DNA of 64,000 bases from Thermogemmatispora aurantia. GTDB taxonomy: Bacteria; Chloroflexota; Ktedonobacteria; Ktedonobacterales; Ktedonobacteraceae. This document shows, one piece after another, positions 1-8,523 of the stretch. The DNA lies in contig NZ_BKZV01000009.1 in assembly GCF_008974285.1 (NCBI RefSeq), positions 1 to 64,000 of the forward strand, read 5' to 3'. A program made the position numbers and the translations under genes. Positions within the stretch are counted from its first letter, which is position 1. The number at the start of each line of letters is the position of its first letter. The notes beneath the pieces are model-generated. The model made no database searches. It worked only from the letters and a program-made list of their open reading frames with translations, and was not told the DNA's origin.

Positions 1-1
1 G

Positions 2-130
2 CCGGGGGACCATGTGAACATGACGGTGGAGCTGATCTATCCGGTGGCGATGGAGGCGGGTGTGCGCTTTGCCATTCGCGAGGGTGGCCGCACCGTCGGC
101 GCGGGCGTCTGCACCGAGGTGCTCGAATAA
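2..130 (+). CDS. tuf: Elongation factor Tu, C-terminal fragment (partial)
   Basis: The window opens inside a gene. The 42 readable residues include VELIYPVAMEAGVRFAIREG and end GAGVCTEVLE, which matches the last beta-barrel domain of EF-Tu, the GTPase that delivers aminoacyl-tRNA to the ribosome. The GTPase domain lies outside the window. Its position directly before rpsJ is the classical str-S10 junction. Only the stop codon is certain; the start is not visible. Confidence 0.93.
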   Translation, partial: PGDHVNMTVELIYPVAMEAGVRFAIREGGRTVGAGVCTEVLE

Positions 131-194
131 GCGGCAGAGCCAGAGGCTCACTCGATCAGAGGCAAAGGCCAGGCCAAAAAGGAGGCAAGAGACA

Positions 195-512
195 ATGGCT
201 ACCGGAGCGAAACAGCGCATTCGCATTCGCTTGAAGGCCTACGACCATCGCATTCTGGATCAGTCGGCGATGCAGATCGTCGACACAGCGCAGCAGACCG
301 GAGCGCGCGTCTCTGGACCTGTACCGCTGCCCACAGAGATCCAGAAATTCACCGTGATCCGTTCGCCCTTTATTGATAAAGACTCGCGTGAGCAGTTTGA
401 GATTCGCACTCACAAACGCCTGATCGACATCGTCGACCCGACCAACAAGACGGTCGAAGCGCTCACGCGGTTGAATCTGCCCGCAGGTGTCGACATCGAG
501 ATCAAGCTGTAG
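195..512 (+). CDS. rpsJ: 30S ribosomal protein S10
   Basis: This 105-residue protein has the S10 family pattern: IRIRLKAYDHRILDQS near the N-terminus, GPVPLPTE in the middle and RTHKRLIDI later. S10 sits in the 30S head and also acts as NusE in antitermination. The ATG at 195 is preceded by GGAGG at 181-185; upstream in-frame codons give residues unlike S10, so the longer reading was rejected. It is the first gene of the S10 operon, and its length is normal. Confidence 0.97.
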   Translation: MATGAKQRIRIRLKAYDHRILDQSAMQIVDTAQQTGARVSGPVPLPTEIQKFTVIRSPFIDKDSREQFEIRTHKRLIDIVDPTNKTVEALTRLNLPAGVDIEIKL

Positions 513-745
513 GCGGATAGGCCGGACAGCATCTTCGCTTCTGGCCGTCAGCCTGCCAGGAGAGCGCAAGCGAACGGGACAGAACGGCAGCACCGCCAGC
601 GGTCGCGCGGGTCGCTCAGTCCCGTTCACTCTCCTTAATAAGAGGAGAGAGGATCTTGCAGCAGGTTAGGCTGGCTGATGTGGGTCAGAGCGAGGAGCCT
701 TCGTCTGGTTCCATCCCTCCCTACAGAGGAGAGTAGGTAGAGAGT

Positions 746-1573
746 ATGCTCAATGGATTGTTGGGCAGGAAAGTGGGCATGACGCAGGTGTTCGGGCCGG
801 ATGGCAATGCCATCCCCGTAACCGTCATTGAAGCAGGCCCGTGCATCGTTACCCAGATCAAGACCACTGCCCGTGATGGCTACGAAGCAGTCCAGATTGG
901 CTTTGAGCCGATCCCCGTCAAGCGTACGACGCGCCCGCTACTGGGGCACCTTGGTCACCGGCTGCCGCTCTTAAGGGCCCAGCGCCGCCGTCTGCAGCAG
1001 TATCAGCAGGAGCAGCGCGCCAAAGCCCGCGACCAGGAAGAAGGGGCCAAGAGCGGGAGCGCGGCGCAGACGTCCGAAGAAAAGAAGCCAGACAAGCAGA
1101 TTCAGAAGCTCCTGACCTTGCAGGAGAACCGCCAGCGCCGTCCGGGACCGGAGCTGGGACCTTTTCGCGTCCTGCGCGAGGTCAAACTTGAGGAAGGGGC
1201 TTCGCCCGACAAAGTAGAGCTGGGCGCTCGTTTTGACGTCAGCCTCTTTAAGGTCGGTGAATTCGTGGATGTGATCGGCACCTCCAAAGGAAAGGGGTTC
1301 CAGGGCGGCGTCAAGCGCCACGGCTTTGCTGGCGGCCCCAAGACGCATGGACAGTCGGATCGTCATCGTGCACCCGGCTCCATTGGCTCCGGTACCACCC
1401 CCGGGCGCGTGCTCAAGGGCCTGCGCATGGCCGGCCACATGGGCAATGCGCGCGTCACAGTCAAACGGCTACGAGTCATTCAGGCCGACCCGGAGCGCAA
1501 TCTGCTGGTAGTCAAAGGTTCGGTGCCCGGTGCGAATGGCGGCCTGCTCATGATTAGGAAGCATAAGAGGTAG
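746..1573 (+). CDS. rplC: 50S ribosomal protein L3 with a large internal insertion
   Basis: The N-terminus (LLGRKVGMTQVF) and C-terminal half (GTSKGKGFQGGVKRHGF, HRAPGSIGSG, GHMGNARVTVKRLRV) are typical of L3, which nucleates 50S assembly near the peptidyl transferase centre. At 275 residues it is about 65 longer than usual. The excess is a charged, Gln/Lys/Arg/Glu-rich stretch at about residues 75-140, placed where L3 normally has a short linker after the P-x-LGH motif. The frame stays open and both flanks are conserved, so this is an insertion rather than a frameshift. Confidence 0.95.
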   Translation: MLNGLLGRKVGMTQVFGPDGNAIPVTVIEAGPCIVTQIKTTARDGYEAVQIGFEPIPVKRTTRPLLGHLGHRLPLLRAQRRRLQQYQQEQRAKARDQEEGAKSGSAAQTSEEKKPDKQIQKLLTLQENRQRRPGPELGPFRVLREVKLEEGASPDKVELGARFDVSLFKVGEFVDVIGTSKGKGFQGGVKRHGFAGGPKTHGQSDRHRAPGSIGSGTTPGRVLKGLRMAGHMGNARVTVKRLRVIQADPERNLLVVKGSVPGANGGLLMIRKHKR

Positions 1574-1582
1574 GTAACGGCG

Positions 1583-2356
1583 ATGCCCTCGACAACAGTT
1601 TATAACATGGCCGGCGAGGCCGTGGGAGAGCTTGAGCTAAACGAGCAGGTCTTCGGAATCACGCCCCATATCCCGGTGCTCCACCAGGTGGTCACTGCCC
1701 AGCTGGTCAACCGCCGCCAGGGCACCGTCTCCACCAAGCGCCGTGGCGAGGTCTCGGGAGGAAACAAGAAGCCGTACCAGCAGAAAAGAACCGGTCGGGC
1801 GCGCCAGGGAAGCATTCGCGCGCCCCACTTCCGCCACGGTGGCGTGGTCTTTGGGCCGCGGCCTCGCATCTATCATCACGACGTGCCACGCAAGATGCGG
1901 CGCCTGGCGATTCGCTCGGTGCTCTCGGATAAAGTGGCTAACAATCGCCTGATTGTCGTGGACCGGCTCCAGCTGGAGCGGCCCCGCACCAAGGATATGC
2001 TAGAGGTGCTCAGCAAGCTGCCTGTCGGCGACAGCAAGCGCGTGCTGCTGATGCTGCCGCAGCGCGATGAGAACGTCTTGCTCTCGGCGCGCAATATTCC
2101 AGGCACCAAGGTTGAGCATGTCTGTGCCATCAATGTCGTAGAGCTGCTGAAGCACGACAGTGTCATCATGCCGGTGCCGGCTGTGCGCTGGCTGGAATAC
2201 GTCTTCGGTGAAGGACTGAGCGCCGAGGAGGCCAGCCAACGAATCACCGAAGCCGAGGGCGAGGTCGAGGCCCAGGCGGAGGCTGCGGCGCAGGAGGAGC
2301 TTCAGAGCGAGGCCAGTGCCGACGCTGAGGCCGCCGGCGACAGCGAGGAGGGGTAG
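1583..2356 (+). CDS. rplD: 50S ribosomal protein L4 with acidic C-terminal tail
   Basis: L4 is a 23S rRNA-binding protein lining the exit tunnel. The central segment GGNKKPYQQKRTGRARQGSI followed by HGGVVFGPRPR is its tunnel-loop signature. The protein is 257 residues, versus about 205-210 usually. From about residue 212 it runs into a tail made almost only of Glu, Ala, Gln and Ser. It starts 9 nt after rplC. In some bacteria L4 also represses its own operon; no such leader structure was identified here. Confidence 0.95.
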   Translation: MPSTTVYNMAGEAVGELELNEQVFGITPHIPVLHQVVTAQLVNRRQGTVSTKRRGEVSGGNKKPYQQKRTGRARQGSIRAPHFRHGGVVFGPRPRIYHHDVPRKMRRLAIRSVLSDKVANNRLIVVDRLQLERPRTKDMLEVLSKLPVGDSKRVLLMLPQRDENVLLSARNIPGTKVEHVCAINVVELLKHDSVIMPVPAVRWLEYVFGEGLSAEEASQRITEAEGEVEAQAEAAAQEELQSEASADAEAAGDSEEG

Positions 2357-2359
2357 GCC

Positions 2360-2659
2360 GTGGAGATCACCGAGGTTCTGCGACACGGAATCATCACGGA
2401 AAAATCGGTCAAGCTCCAGGAACAGCACAACCAGTATACCTTTAAGGTGGCGCCAGAGGCCACGAAGATCGACGTGCGCCGCGCCGTCGAGCAGCTCTTC
2501 AATGTGAAGGTGCTCAAGGTCAACATCATCAACGTGCCCGGCAAGAAGCGCGTCCTGCGCCGGCAGGGAGCCCCGCCGCGCATCATCCACGGGCAGCGCT
2601 GGAAGAAGGCCATCGTGACCATCCAGCCGGGTCAGACCATTGAGGCGTTGAAGGCATAA
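2360..2659 (+). CDS. rplW: 50S ribosomal protein L23
   Basis: This 99-residue protein starts at a GTG 3 nt after the rplD stop, which suggests coupled translation. The N-terminus (EVLRHGIITEKSVKLQEQHNQYTFKVAPEATK, read in parts) and the VKVLKVN-ping-GKKRV-type loop region (VNIINVPGKKRVLRRQG) are typical of L23, the tunnel-exit protein that docks trigger factor and SRP. The length is normal. Confidence 0.96.
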   Translation: MEITEVLRHGIITEKSVKLQEQHNQYTFKVAPEATKIDVRRAVEQLFNVKVLKVNIINVPGKKRVLRRQGAPPRIIHGQRWKKAIVTIQPGQTIEALKA

Positions 2660-2670
2660 GGGGAAAAACA

Positions 2671-3504
2671 ATGCCAGTAAAGCAGTATAAGCCAACGACA
2701 CCTGGGCGGCGCGGCATGACGGTTTCGACCTTCGAAGAGATCACGAAGACGGAGCCAGAGAAGTCGCTGATCAAGCCGCTCAAGAAGCATGCCGGTCGCA
2801 ACAACCAGGGCCGGATCACCACTCGCCATCGAGGCGGAGGTGCGAAGCGCGCCTATCGGATCATCGACTTCAAGCGCAACAAGCTGGGCGTGCCGGCTAA
2901 AGTGGCCGCTATCGAGTACGATCCTAATCGCTCAGCTCGCATAGCTCTCCTGCACTACGTCGATGGTGAGAAGCGCTACATTATTGCGCCGCTTGGGCTG
3001 AAGGTCGGCGACCACGTGATGGCGGGGCCGGATGCCGACATCAAGCCCGGCAATGCCCTGCCGCTCAAGAACATTCCGGTTGGCACCACCATTCATAACA
3101 TTGAGCTGGTGCCCGGGCGCGGGGGCCAACTGGTGCGCAGTGCTGGTGTGGGGGCGCAGCTGATGGCTAAGGAGGGTGAGTACGCTCTCATTCGCCTGCC
3201 TTCGGGCGAGCTGCGCTACGTGCACAGCCGCTGCATGGCCACCGTTGGTCAGGTCGGCAATCCCGACCATGAGAACATCACCATCGGCAAGGCGGGCCGT
3301 TCCCGCCACATGGGCCGACGGCCTGCGGTGCGCGGCGCGGCCATGAACCCCTGTGACCATCCGCACGGCGGTGGCGAAGGACGCGCACCGCGCGGCGGCC
3401 AGCCGCAGACACCCTGGGGCAAGCCCGCCCTCGGTGTCAAAACGCGGCGCAACAAGCGGACCGATCGCTTCATTGTCCGTCGGCGCAACGCTGGTCGACG
3501 CTAG
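2671..3504 (+). CDS. rplB: 50S ribosomal protein L2
   Basis: At 277 residues this is a normal-length L2, needed for subunit association and peptidyl transfer. It carries KKHAGRNNQGRITTRHRGGG near the N-terminus and GKAGRSRHMGRRPAVRGAAM followed by NPCDHPHGGGEGRAP at the C-terminus. The latter is the conserved active-site-proximal region with its key histidine. It begins 11 nt after rplW with a GGGG-type ribosome site. Confidence 0.97.
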   Translation: MPVKQYKPTTPGRRGMTVSTFEEITKTEPEKSLIKPLKKHAGRNNQGRITTRHRGGGAKRAYRIIDFKRNKLGVPAKVAAIEYDPNRSARIALLHYVDGEKRYIIAPLGLKVGDHVMAGPDADIKPGNALPLKNIPVGTTIHNIELVPGRGGQLVRSAGVGAQLMAKEGEYALIRLPSGELRYVHSRCMATVGQVGNPDHENITIGKAGRSRHMGRRPAVRGAAMNPCDHPHGGGEGRAPRGGQPQTPWGKPALGVKTRRNKRTDRFIVRRRNAGRR

Positions 3505-3552
3505 CGAGTGAGCCGGCCAGACAGGCACAGGTAGGAGGAGGAGAAAGAAAGC

Positions 3553-3840
3553 ATGTCGCGCTCGCGTAAGAAGGGACCATACATTCACGAATCACTGAGG
3601 AAGAAGGTCCTGGCGATGCGGCGCAGCGGTGAGCGCCGCCTGATCAAGACCTGGTCGCGCGCCTCAACCATCTTCCCCGAGATGGTTGGCTTGACCATCG
3701 GCGTGCACAATGGCAAAACCCATGTGCCGATCTATATCACCGAAAACATGGTAGGCCATAAGCTGGGAGAATTCGCTCCCACGCGGCACTTCCGCGGTCA
3801 CTCGGGAGGAAAGAGCGAGCGGACCACCTCGGTTCGCTAG
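3553..3840 (+). CDS. rpsS: 30S ribosomal protein S19
   Basis: The 95 residues show the S19 pattern: MSRSRKKGPYIHESL, TWSRASTIFPEMVGLTIGVH, ENMVGHKLGEFAPTRHFRGH. S19 lies in the 30S head and contacts S13 and tRNA. A GGAGGAGG purine run lies just before the ATG. Length and spacing are ordinary. Confidence 0.97.
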   Translation: MSRSRKKGPYIHESLRKKVLAMRRSGERRLIKTWSRASTIFPEMVGLTIGVHNGKTHVPIYITENMVGHKLGEFAPTRHFRGHSGGKSERTTSVR

Positions 3841-3901
3841 CCTGCTCTCTCCTCCCTCCCCTGGCGGAAGGCCAGCGGAGCCGTCTTTGATGGAGTAGGA
3901 G

Positions 3902-4252
3902 ATGCAAGTCAGGGCTATTGCGAGAAACATAGGCATTTCGCCGCGTAAGTTGCGCCTGGTCACCGATGCGGTCAAGGGACTGCGCGTCAGCGAGGCGCTG
4001 CCGGTTCTTGATTTCCTGCCCAACGCCGGGGCCAGGCCGGTCAAGAAGGTGATCCAGTCGGCGGTAGCGAACGCAGAGAACAACTACAATCTCGATCCCG
4101 ACCAGCTCTACATTCTTAACATTGTGACAGACGAAGGGCCGCGTCAGAGGCGCTTCAAGGCCCGCTCGCACGGACGATTGTCGCGCATCATCCGCCGCTC
4201 CAGTCATGTCACAGTCATCGTTTCGGATGATCGAGCCGACCTGGGACGCTAA
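3902..4252 (+). CDS. rplV: 50S ribosomal protein L22
   Basis: This 116-residue protein shows the L22 pattern: RNIGISPRKLRLVTDAVKGL, SAVANAENNY, and the C-terminal RRFKARSHGRLSRIIRRSSH beta-hairpin that reaches into the exit tunnel (the region where macrolide-resistance changes occur in other bacteria). The ATG follows GGAGTAGGAG. It sits in the usual place between rpsS and rpsC. Confidence 0.97.
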   Translation: MQVRAIARNIGISPRKLRLVTDAVKGLRVSEALPVLDFLPNAGARPVKKVIQSAVANAENNYNLDPDQLYILNIVTDEGPRQRRFKARSHGRLSRIIRRSSHVTVIVSDDRADLGR

Positions 4253-4293
4253 CGAATTGAGCGAGCGAAGTGCAGTGAAGGAGGAGCACGTCA

Positions 4294-5502
4294 GTGGGAC
4301 AGAAGGTTCATCCCACAGGGTTCAGGCTCGGCATTATCAAAACCTGGCTTTCTCGCTGGTATGCTGAGCGTGACTACAAAGACCTGCTCGCGGAGGATAT
4401 GCTGATCCGCGAGACGATCAATCGCGAGCTGGCCAACGCGGCGGTCTCGCGCATTGAGATCGAGCGTGCGGCGGCGACGCAGGTATCGGTGACTATTCAT
4501 ACCGCCAGGCCGGGCATCGTGATCGGTAAGAATGGCGAGAAAGTGGACCGGCTGCGCAATCTGCTGGAGTCGAAGATCCATAAGCGAGTGCGCCTCAACA
4601 TTGTGGAGATTCGTCAGCCGGAGCTGGATGCCTACCTGGTTGGTCGCACGATCGCTGAGCAGCTTGAGAAGCGTGTCTCGTTCCGGCGCGCCATGAAGCA
4701 GGCTGTGCAGAAGGCCATGCGCGCCAATGCCAAAGGGATCAAGGTCATTGTGAGCGGGCGCCTCGGAGGTGCGGAGATCGCACGGAGCGAGAAAGAGGTT
4801 GAGGGGAAGGTTCCCCTGCATACCTTGCGCGCCGATATCGACTATGGACAGACAGAGGCCCACACGACCTATGGTGTGATTGGGGTCAAGGTCTGGATCT
4901 ACAAGGGGGACGTGCTCCCCGGCAAAGGCCCGGGTCCCGAGGGACAGGAGGCTGCCCCGCAGCCAGCGCTCTTGCCGCGTGAGGTCGGCGTGGGCGAGCG
5001 GCGCATGCCCGAGCGCCGGGAGCGGCCTGAGCGCCGGGAGCGACCCGAGCAGCGTGGCCCGCGTCCGCGGCCTGAGCACGCTCAGGGACGTCCTGGACGT
5101 GAGCGCGGCCAGGCTCAGGGTGGTCAGCAAGGCCAGGCTCAGGGTGAGCGTGAGCGAGGTCAGCGTCCGCCACGTGGCGAGCGCGAGGGCCAGCAGGGGC
5201 AGGGGCGCCAGGGTCGTCCGCAGCGTCCGCCTCGTCCTCCTCGGGCTGATCAGAGTCAGCGCGGTGGCGAGCAGGGACGCCAGGCCCAGCAGTCCGAGTC
5301 GCAGCCGTCGGCTCAGCACCAGCAGCACCAGCAAAGACAGCAGCAGCATCAGCAACATCAGCAGCACCAGCAACAACAGCAGCAGTCTGTCCAGGGCCCG
5401 GCACCGACACCAACGGCCCCTTCTGAGCAGGCAGCCCCACCGACTGCGGCTGAGCAGCCACGGGGTGGCGAGCAGTCTTCTGCGGGCGGTGCTGAGGAGT
5501 AA
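4294..5502 (+). CDS. rpsC: 30S ribosomal protein S3 with a very long Q/R/G/E-rich tail
   Basis: Residues 1 to about 212 are a normal S3: MGQKVHPTGFRLGI, the KH-domain loop PGIVIGKNGEKVDRLR, and GVIGVKVWIYKGDVLPGK at its end. S3 lies at the mRNA entry channel. The protein then continues for about 190 residues, first rich in Arg/Glu/Pro/Gly and ending in a Gln/His run encoded near 5,320-5,390. The total is 402 residues against a usual 210-230. The start is GTG, preceded by GAAGGAGGAG. The tail frame stays open to a single stop. Confidence 0.95.
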   Translation: MGQKVHPTGFRLGIIKTWLSRWYAERDYKDLLAEDMLIRETINRELANAAVSRIEIERAAATQVSVTIHTARPGIVIGKNGEKVDRLRNLLESKIHKRVRLNIVEIRQPELDAYLVGRTIAEQLEKRVSFRRAMKQAVQKAMRANAKGIKVIVSGRLGGAEIARSEKEVEGKVPLHTLRADIDYGQTEAHTTYGVIGVKVWIYKGDVLPGKGPGPEGQEAAPQPALLPREVGVGERRMPERRERPERRERPEQRGPRPRPEHAQGRPGRERGQAQGGQQGQAQGERERGQRPPRGEREGQQGQGRQGRPQRPPRPPRADQSQRGGEQGRQAQQSESQPSAQHQQHQQRQQQHQQHQQHQQQQQQSVQGPAPTPTAPSEQAAPPTAAEQPRGGEQSSAGGAEE

Positions 5503-5713
5503 GCAGGCTGGATCAGGGCACGCGGTGGACAGGTAGGCCAGCGTCTCCGAGCGCTCTCGCCAGCGAGCGAACGAGCCAGGTCCAGCGGAGAGTAAGCTGG
5601 CATAGCTAGCGACAGACGAGGAGAGCAGACCATCAGCCCCGACCGGCCCGGACCGTAGCAGCAGGCAGACCAAGAGGCGGGGCTACCTGTGGCAAAGAGG
5701 AGAAAAGGCAGCC

Positions 5714-6145
5714 ATGTTACTGGCACCGAGACGTCCAAAGTATCGCAAACAGCATCGCGGTCGCCTTAAGGGGACCGCTCATCGCGGCAATACGATCGCC
5801 TTCGGCGATTATGGCTTGCAGGCCCTGGAACCCTGCTGGCTGGAAGCGCGCCAGATCGAGGCCGCTCGTATTGCCATTACGCGCTTCATGAAGCGTGGCG
5901 GCAAGGTCTGGATTCGTGTCTTTCCCGATAAGCCCGTGACCGCGAAGCCAGCGGAGACGCGCATGGGCAAGGGGAAAGGCGCCCTCGACCACTGGGTAGC
6001 GGTGGTCAAGCCCGGACATATGATCTTCGAGATCAGTGGTGTGAGCGAGGAGGTCGCCAGGGAAGCCGCACGCCTGGCAAGCCATAAATTGCCAATCGCC
6101 ACACGCTTTGTAGTCAAGGGGGAGGCGGAGCGTGCCGAAGCTTAA
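5714..6145 (+). CDS. rplP: 50S ribosomal protein L16
   Basis: The 143-residue protein opens MLLAPRRPKYRKQHRGR and contains the GDYGLQALEPCWLEARQIEAARI and PVTAKPAETRMGKGKGA segments of L16, which sits at the A-site side of the 50S subunit. It follows an unusual 211-nt spacer after rpsC. Its stop overlaps the rpmC start by 14 nt, so the next gene is probably translationally coupled. Confidence 0.97.
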   Translation: MLLAPRRPKYRKQHRGRLKGTAHRGNTIAFGDYGLQALEPCWLEARQIEAARIAITRFMKRGGKVWIRVFPDKPVTAKPAETRMGKGKGALDHWVAVVKPGHMIFEISGVSEEVAREAARLASHKLPIATRFVVKGEAERAEA

Positions 6146-6341
6146 GGAGCGTCGCCAGCAGATTCGCGAGATGTCGCTGCCAGAAGCCCAGCGCGAGCTG
6201 AAAGAACTGCGTACCAAGCTCTTCAATCTGCGCCTGCAGAAGCAGCGCGGGGAGGTTAAAAACACGCGCATCTTCGCTCAGACTCGTAAAGATATCGCTC
6301 GCCTGCTTCACCATATCTCAGAGCTGGAGGCTGAGCAATGA
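6132..6341 (+). CDS. rpmC: 50S ribosomal protein L29
   Basis: This 69-residue protein has the two-helix L29 form with EMSLPEAQRELKELRTKLFN and TRKDIARLLH. L29 sits at the tunnel exit next to L23. It starts at a GTG inside the end of rplP, using GGAGGCGGAG as ribosome site, and its TGA overlaps the rpsQ ATG by 4 nt. Confidence 0.96.
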   Translation: MPKLKERRQQIREMSLPEAQRELKELRTKLFNLRLQKQRGEVKNTRIFAQTRKDIARLLHHISELEAEQ

Positions 6342-6772
6342 CCCAGAGAACGACCGAGCAGAATGCGGCCACGCTCAGCTCAACCGGAGGGCGCCCGCTA
6401 CGCCGGCGCCCGCAGAAGGTGGGGCTGGTGATCAGCAACAAGATGGATAAGACCATCGTCGTTGCTGTAGAGCGGCTCAAGATGCATCCGCTCTACAAGA
6501 AAACCTATCGTCAGACAAAACATTTCTATGCGCATGATGAGAACAACATCTGTCAGATTGGGGATATCGTGCGCATCGAGGAATGCCGCCCGCTGAGCAA
6601 GCTCAAGCGTTGGCGCCTGATCGAGGTGATCAAGCGCGGCAGTGGTGTTGTCCCGGTTGAGCAGGTGCTGGGCCAGGAGATCACCAGTGAGTTGGAGCGG
6701 GTCCAGCAGGGTGCTGGCCAGGTGGTGCTGGGCGGGCAGCGTGAGCAGCAAGCAGAGGAGGGAGCCGAATGA
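6338..6772 (+). CDS. rpsQ: 30S ribosomal protein S17, extended at both ends
   Basis: The core QKVGLVISNKMDKTIVVAVE, KTYRQTKHFYAHDE and GDIVRIEECRPLSKLKRWRL is S17, an early 16S rRNA-binding assembly protein. At 144 residues it is about 60 longer than usual. Roughly 27 extra residues precede the core and about 35 Gln/Glu/Gly/Val-rich residues follow it. ATGA overlaps on both sides tie it to rpmC and rplN, which fixes the start and argues against an overcalled N-terminus. Confidence 0.95.
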   Translation: MTQRTTEQNAATLSSTGGRPLRRRPQKVGLVISNKMDKTIVVAVERLKMHPLYKKTYRQTKHFYAHDENNICQIGDIVRIEECRPLSKLKRWRLIEVIKRGSGVVPVEQVLGQEITSELERVQQGAGQVVLGGQREQQAEEGAE

Positions 6773-7137
6773 TCCAGCCCCAGACTCGTCTCAAGGTTGC
6801 CGACAACACGGGCGCCAAGGAGATCATGTGTATTCGTGTCCTTGGCACCTCAAACAAGAAGTATGCCACGGTAGGTGACGTCATCAAGGCCAGCGTCAAA
6901 AGTGCCGCTCCCAACGGTCAGGTCAAAAAAGGCGAGGTGGTCACCGCGGTAGTGGTGCGCGTCGCCAAGGAGTACGCGCGTCCGGACGGCTCCCACATTC
7001 GTTTTGACGATAATGCCGCCGTTCTGATTGGCGCTGGCAACAACCCCCGAGGAACACGTATCTTTGGTCCGGTGGCCCGCGAGCTGCGCGAGAAAAACTA
7101 TGTTCGTATCCTCTCGCTCGCGCCAGAAGTGCTCTGA
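6769..7137 (+). CDS. rplN: 50S ribosomal protein L14
   Basis: This 122-residue protein of ordinary length begins MIQPQTRLKVADNTGAKEIM and contains RPDGSHIRFDDNAAVLI and GTRIFGPVARELR, all standard for L14, which bridges to the 30S subunit. It is joined to rpsQ by a 4-nt overlap. Confidence 0.98.
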   Translation: MIQPQTRLKVADNTGAKEIMCIRVLGTSNKKYATVGDVIKASVKSAAPNGQVKKGEVVTAVVVRVAKEYARPDGSHIRFDDNAAVLIGAGNNPRGTRIFGPVARELREKNYVRILSLAPEVL

Positions 7138-7165
7138 GGGAAGGTGAGGAAAGAAGGTAGAGACG

Positions 7166-7564
7166 ATGGCTGTCAAGACAAAAGCGAAGGAAGAGAAGCG
7201 GCCTCTGCACCGGGCCAAAATGAACATCAAGAAGGGCGACACAGTGCTGGTCATCGCGGGCAAGGATCGAGGCAAGCAGGGGACAGTGGTCAAGGCGCTG
7301 CCGCAGCTCAACAAGGTCATCGTCGAGGGAGTCAACCTTGTGAAGCGGCACCAGAAGCCGCAGGGGCAGCTGCGTCAGGGAGGCATTATTGAGAAAGCCC
7401 TGCCCATCCATGTCTCTAACACCATGCTGATCTGCACAGAGTGCGGTCAGCCAACGCGCGTGGCCCACGAGCGTCGTCCGATGGGAGCTGATCAAAAGCT
7501 CCGCCCGGTGCGTATCTGCAAGAAATGTGGCAAGGTCATTGCTGATCGGACGAGGAGTGCGTAG
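7166..7564 (+). CDS. rplX: 50S ribosomal protein L24 with Cys-pair C-terminus
   Basis: The KOW motif region KKGDTVLVIAGKDRGKQGTV marks L24, an early 50S assembly protein. Of 132 residues, about 20 are a Lys-rich N-terminal addition. The C-terminal third has two CxxC pairs (CTECG and CKKCG), a zinc-ribbon-like arrangement seen in many L24 proteins. The ATG follows a GAAGGTAGAG purine stretch 28 nt after rplN. Confidence 0.96.
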   Translation: MAVKTKAKEEKRPLHRAKMNIKKGDTVLVIAGKDRGKQGTVVKALPQLNKVIVEGVNLVKRHQKPQGQLRQGGIIEKALPIHVSNTMLICTECGQPTRVAHERRPMGADQKLRPVRICKKCGKVIADRTRSA

Positions 7565-7569
7565 AGATT

Positions 7570-8112
7570 ATGGCAGCACGCTTGAAGGAGAAGTATCTCA
7601 AGGAGGTGGTACCGGCCCTGCAGAAGGAGTTCAATTACAGGAATCCGATGCAGGTGCCGCGCATCCACAAGGTGGTCATTAATATTGGGATGGGCGAGGC
7701 CATTCAGAACGCCAAGGCCATGGAGGCGGCGGTGAACGATCTCTCGCTCATTACCGGTCAGCGCCCGGTCATTACCCATGCGCGGCGCTCGGTGGCCTCG
7801 TTCAAGGTGCGCAAGGGCATGCAGATCGGCTGCATGGTGACGCTGCGGGGCGAGCGCATGTATTACTTTCTTGATAAGCTCATGAATGTCGCTCTGCCGC
7901 GTCTGCGCGATTTCCAGGGGGTCTCTCCGGATTCCTTCGACGGGCGTGGCAACTATACGCTAGGCTTGCGTGAGCAGCTCGTCTTCCCCGAGATTGACTA
8001 TGACAAGATCGATAAGGTCCGGGGTATGGAGGTCAGTATTGTGACCACGGCGCGCAGCGATGAAGAAGGGCGGCGTCTGCTCAGCCTGCTCGGGATGCCC
8101 TTCAGGAGGTAG
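7570..8112 (+). CDS. rplE: 50S ribosomal protein L5
   Basis: The 180-residue protein has NPMQVPRIHKVVINIGMGEA, ITGQRPVITHARRSVASFKV, RDFQGVSPDSFDGRGNYTLG and EQLVFPEIDYDKIDKVRGM, the standard L5 blocks. L5 binds 5S rRNA and contacts S13 across the subunit interface. Its length is normal, and it starts 5 nt after rplX. Confidence 0.98.
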   Translation: MAARLKEKYLKEVVPALQKEFNYRNPMQVPRIHKVVINIGMGEAIQNAKAMEAAVNDLSLITGQRPVITHARRSVASFKVRKGMQIGCMVTLRGERMYYFLDKLMNVALPRLRDFQGVSPDSFDGRGNYTLGLREQLVFPEIDYDKIDKVRGMEVSIVTTARSDEEGRRLLSLLGMPFRR

Positions 8113-8117
8113 GATCG

Positions 8118-8303
8118 ATGGCCAAGATCTCGATGATCGTCAAGGCTCAGCGCAAGCCCCGTTTTAAGGTGCGCCAGCACAACCGCTGTCGGGTCTGCGG
8201 TCGCCCGCGTGCCTACATGCGCAAGTTTGGCCTGTGCCGCATCTGTTTCCGCGAGCGGGCCTTGCGTGGTGAGCTGCCCGGTGTGACGAAATCAAGCTGG
8301 TAG
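8118..8303 (+). CDS. rpsN: 30S ribosomal protein S14, zinc-binding (type Z)
   Basis: The 61 residues carry CRVCGR and CRICFR separated as in the zinc-containing short S14, plus RKFGLCRICFRERAL and the terminal GVTKSSW. S14 helps form the 30S head. It starts 5 nt after rplE. It is followed by a 220-nt spacer with no second gene visible. Confidence 0.97.
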   Translation: MAKISMIVKAQRKPRFKVRQHNRCRVCGRPRAYMRKFGLCRICFRERALRGELPGVTKSSW

Positions 8304-8523
8304 GTTCAGCAATCGCCCAGGTCGGCAGCGTGAAAGAGCGAGCGCGCATGTGCGTACGGGCTGGCTGCGACGGGGCGGGCCGCTGGGCTTCCTGGCTCCA
8401 GCAAGCAAGATGCCTGCCCGAGACTGCTGGGCTAGACGGTCGAACGAACGAATGAATGAACTGGGTGAGAGTGTCAGTGACCGACGAACGCTCGTTCTTT
8501 CATGATCGTGGAGGTGTTGTACT

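Noticed and set aside
4291..5673. A 460-codon minus-strand open frame opposite rpsC
   Set aside because: Its long Leu/Arg/Ser/Thr run is the reverse complement of the S3 low-complexity tail; no domain is visible.
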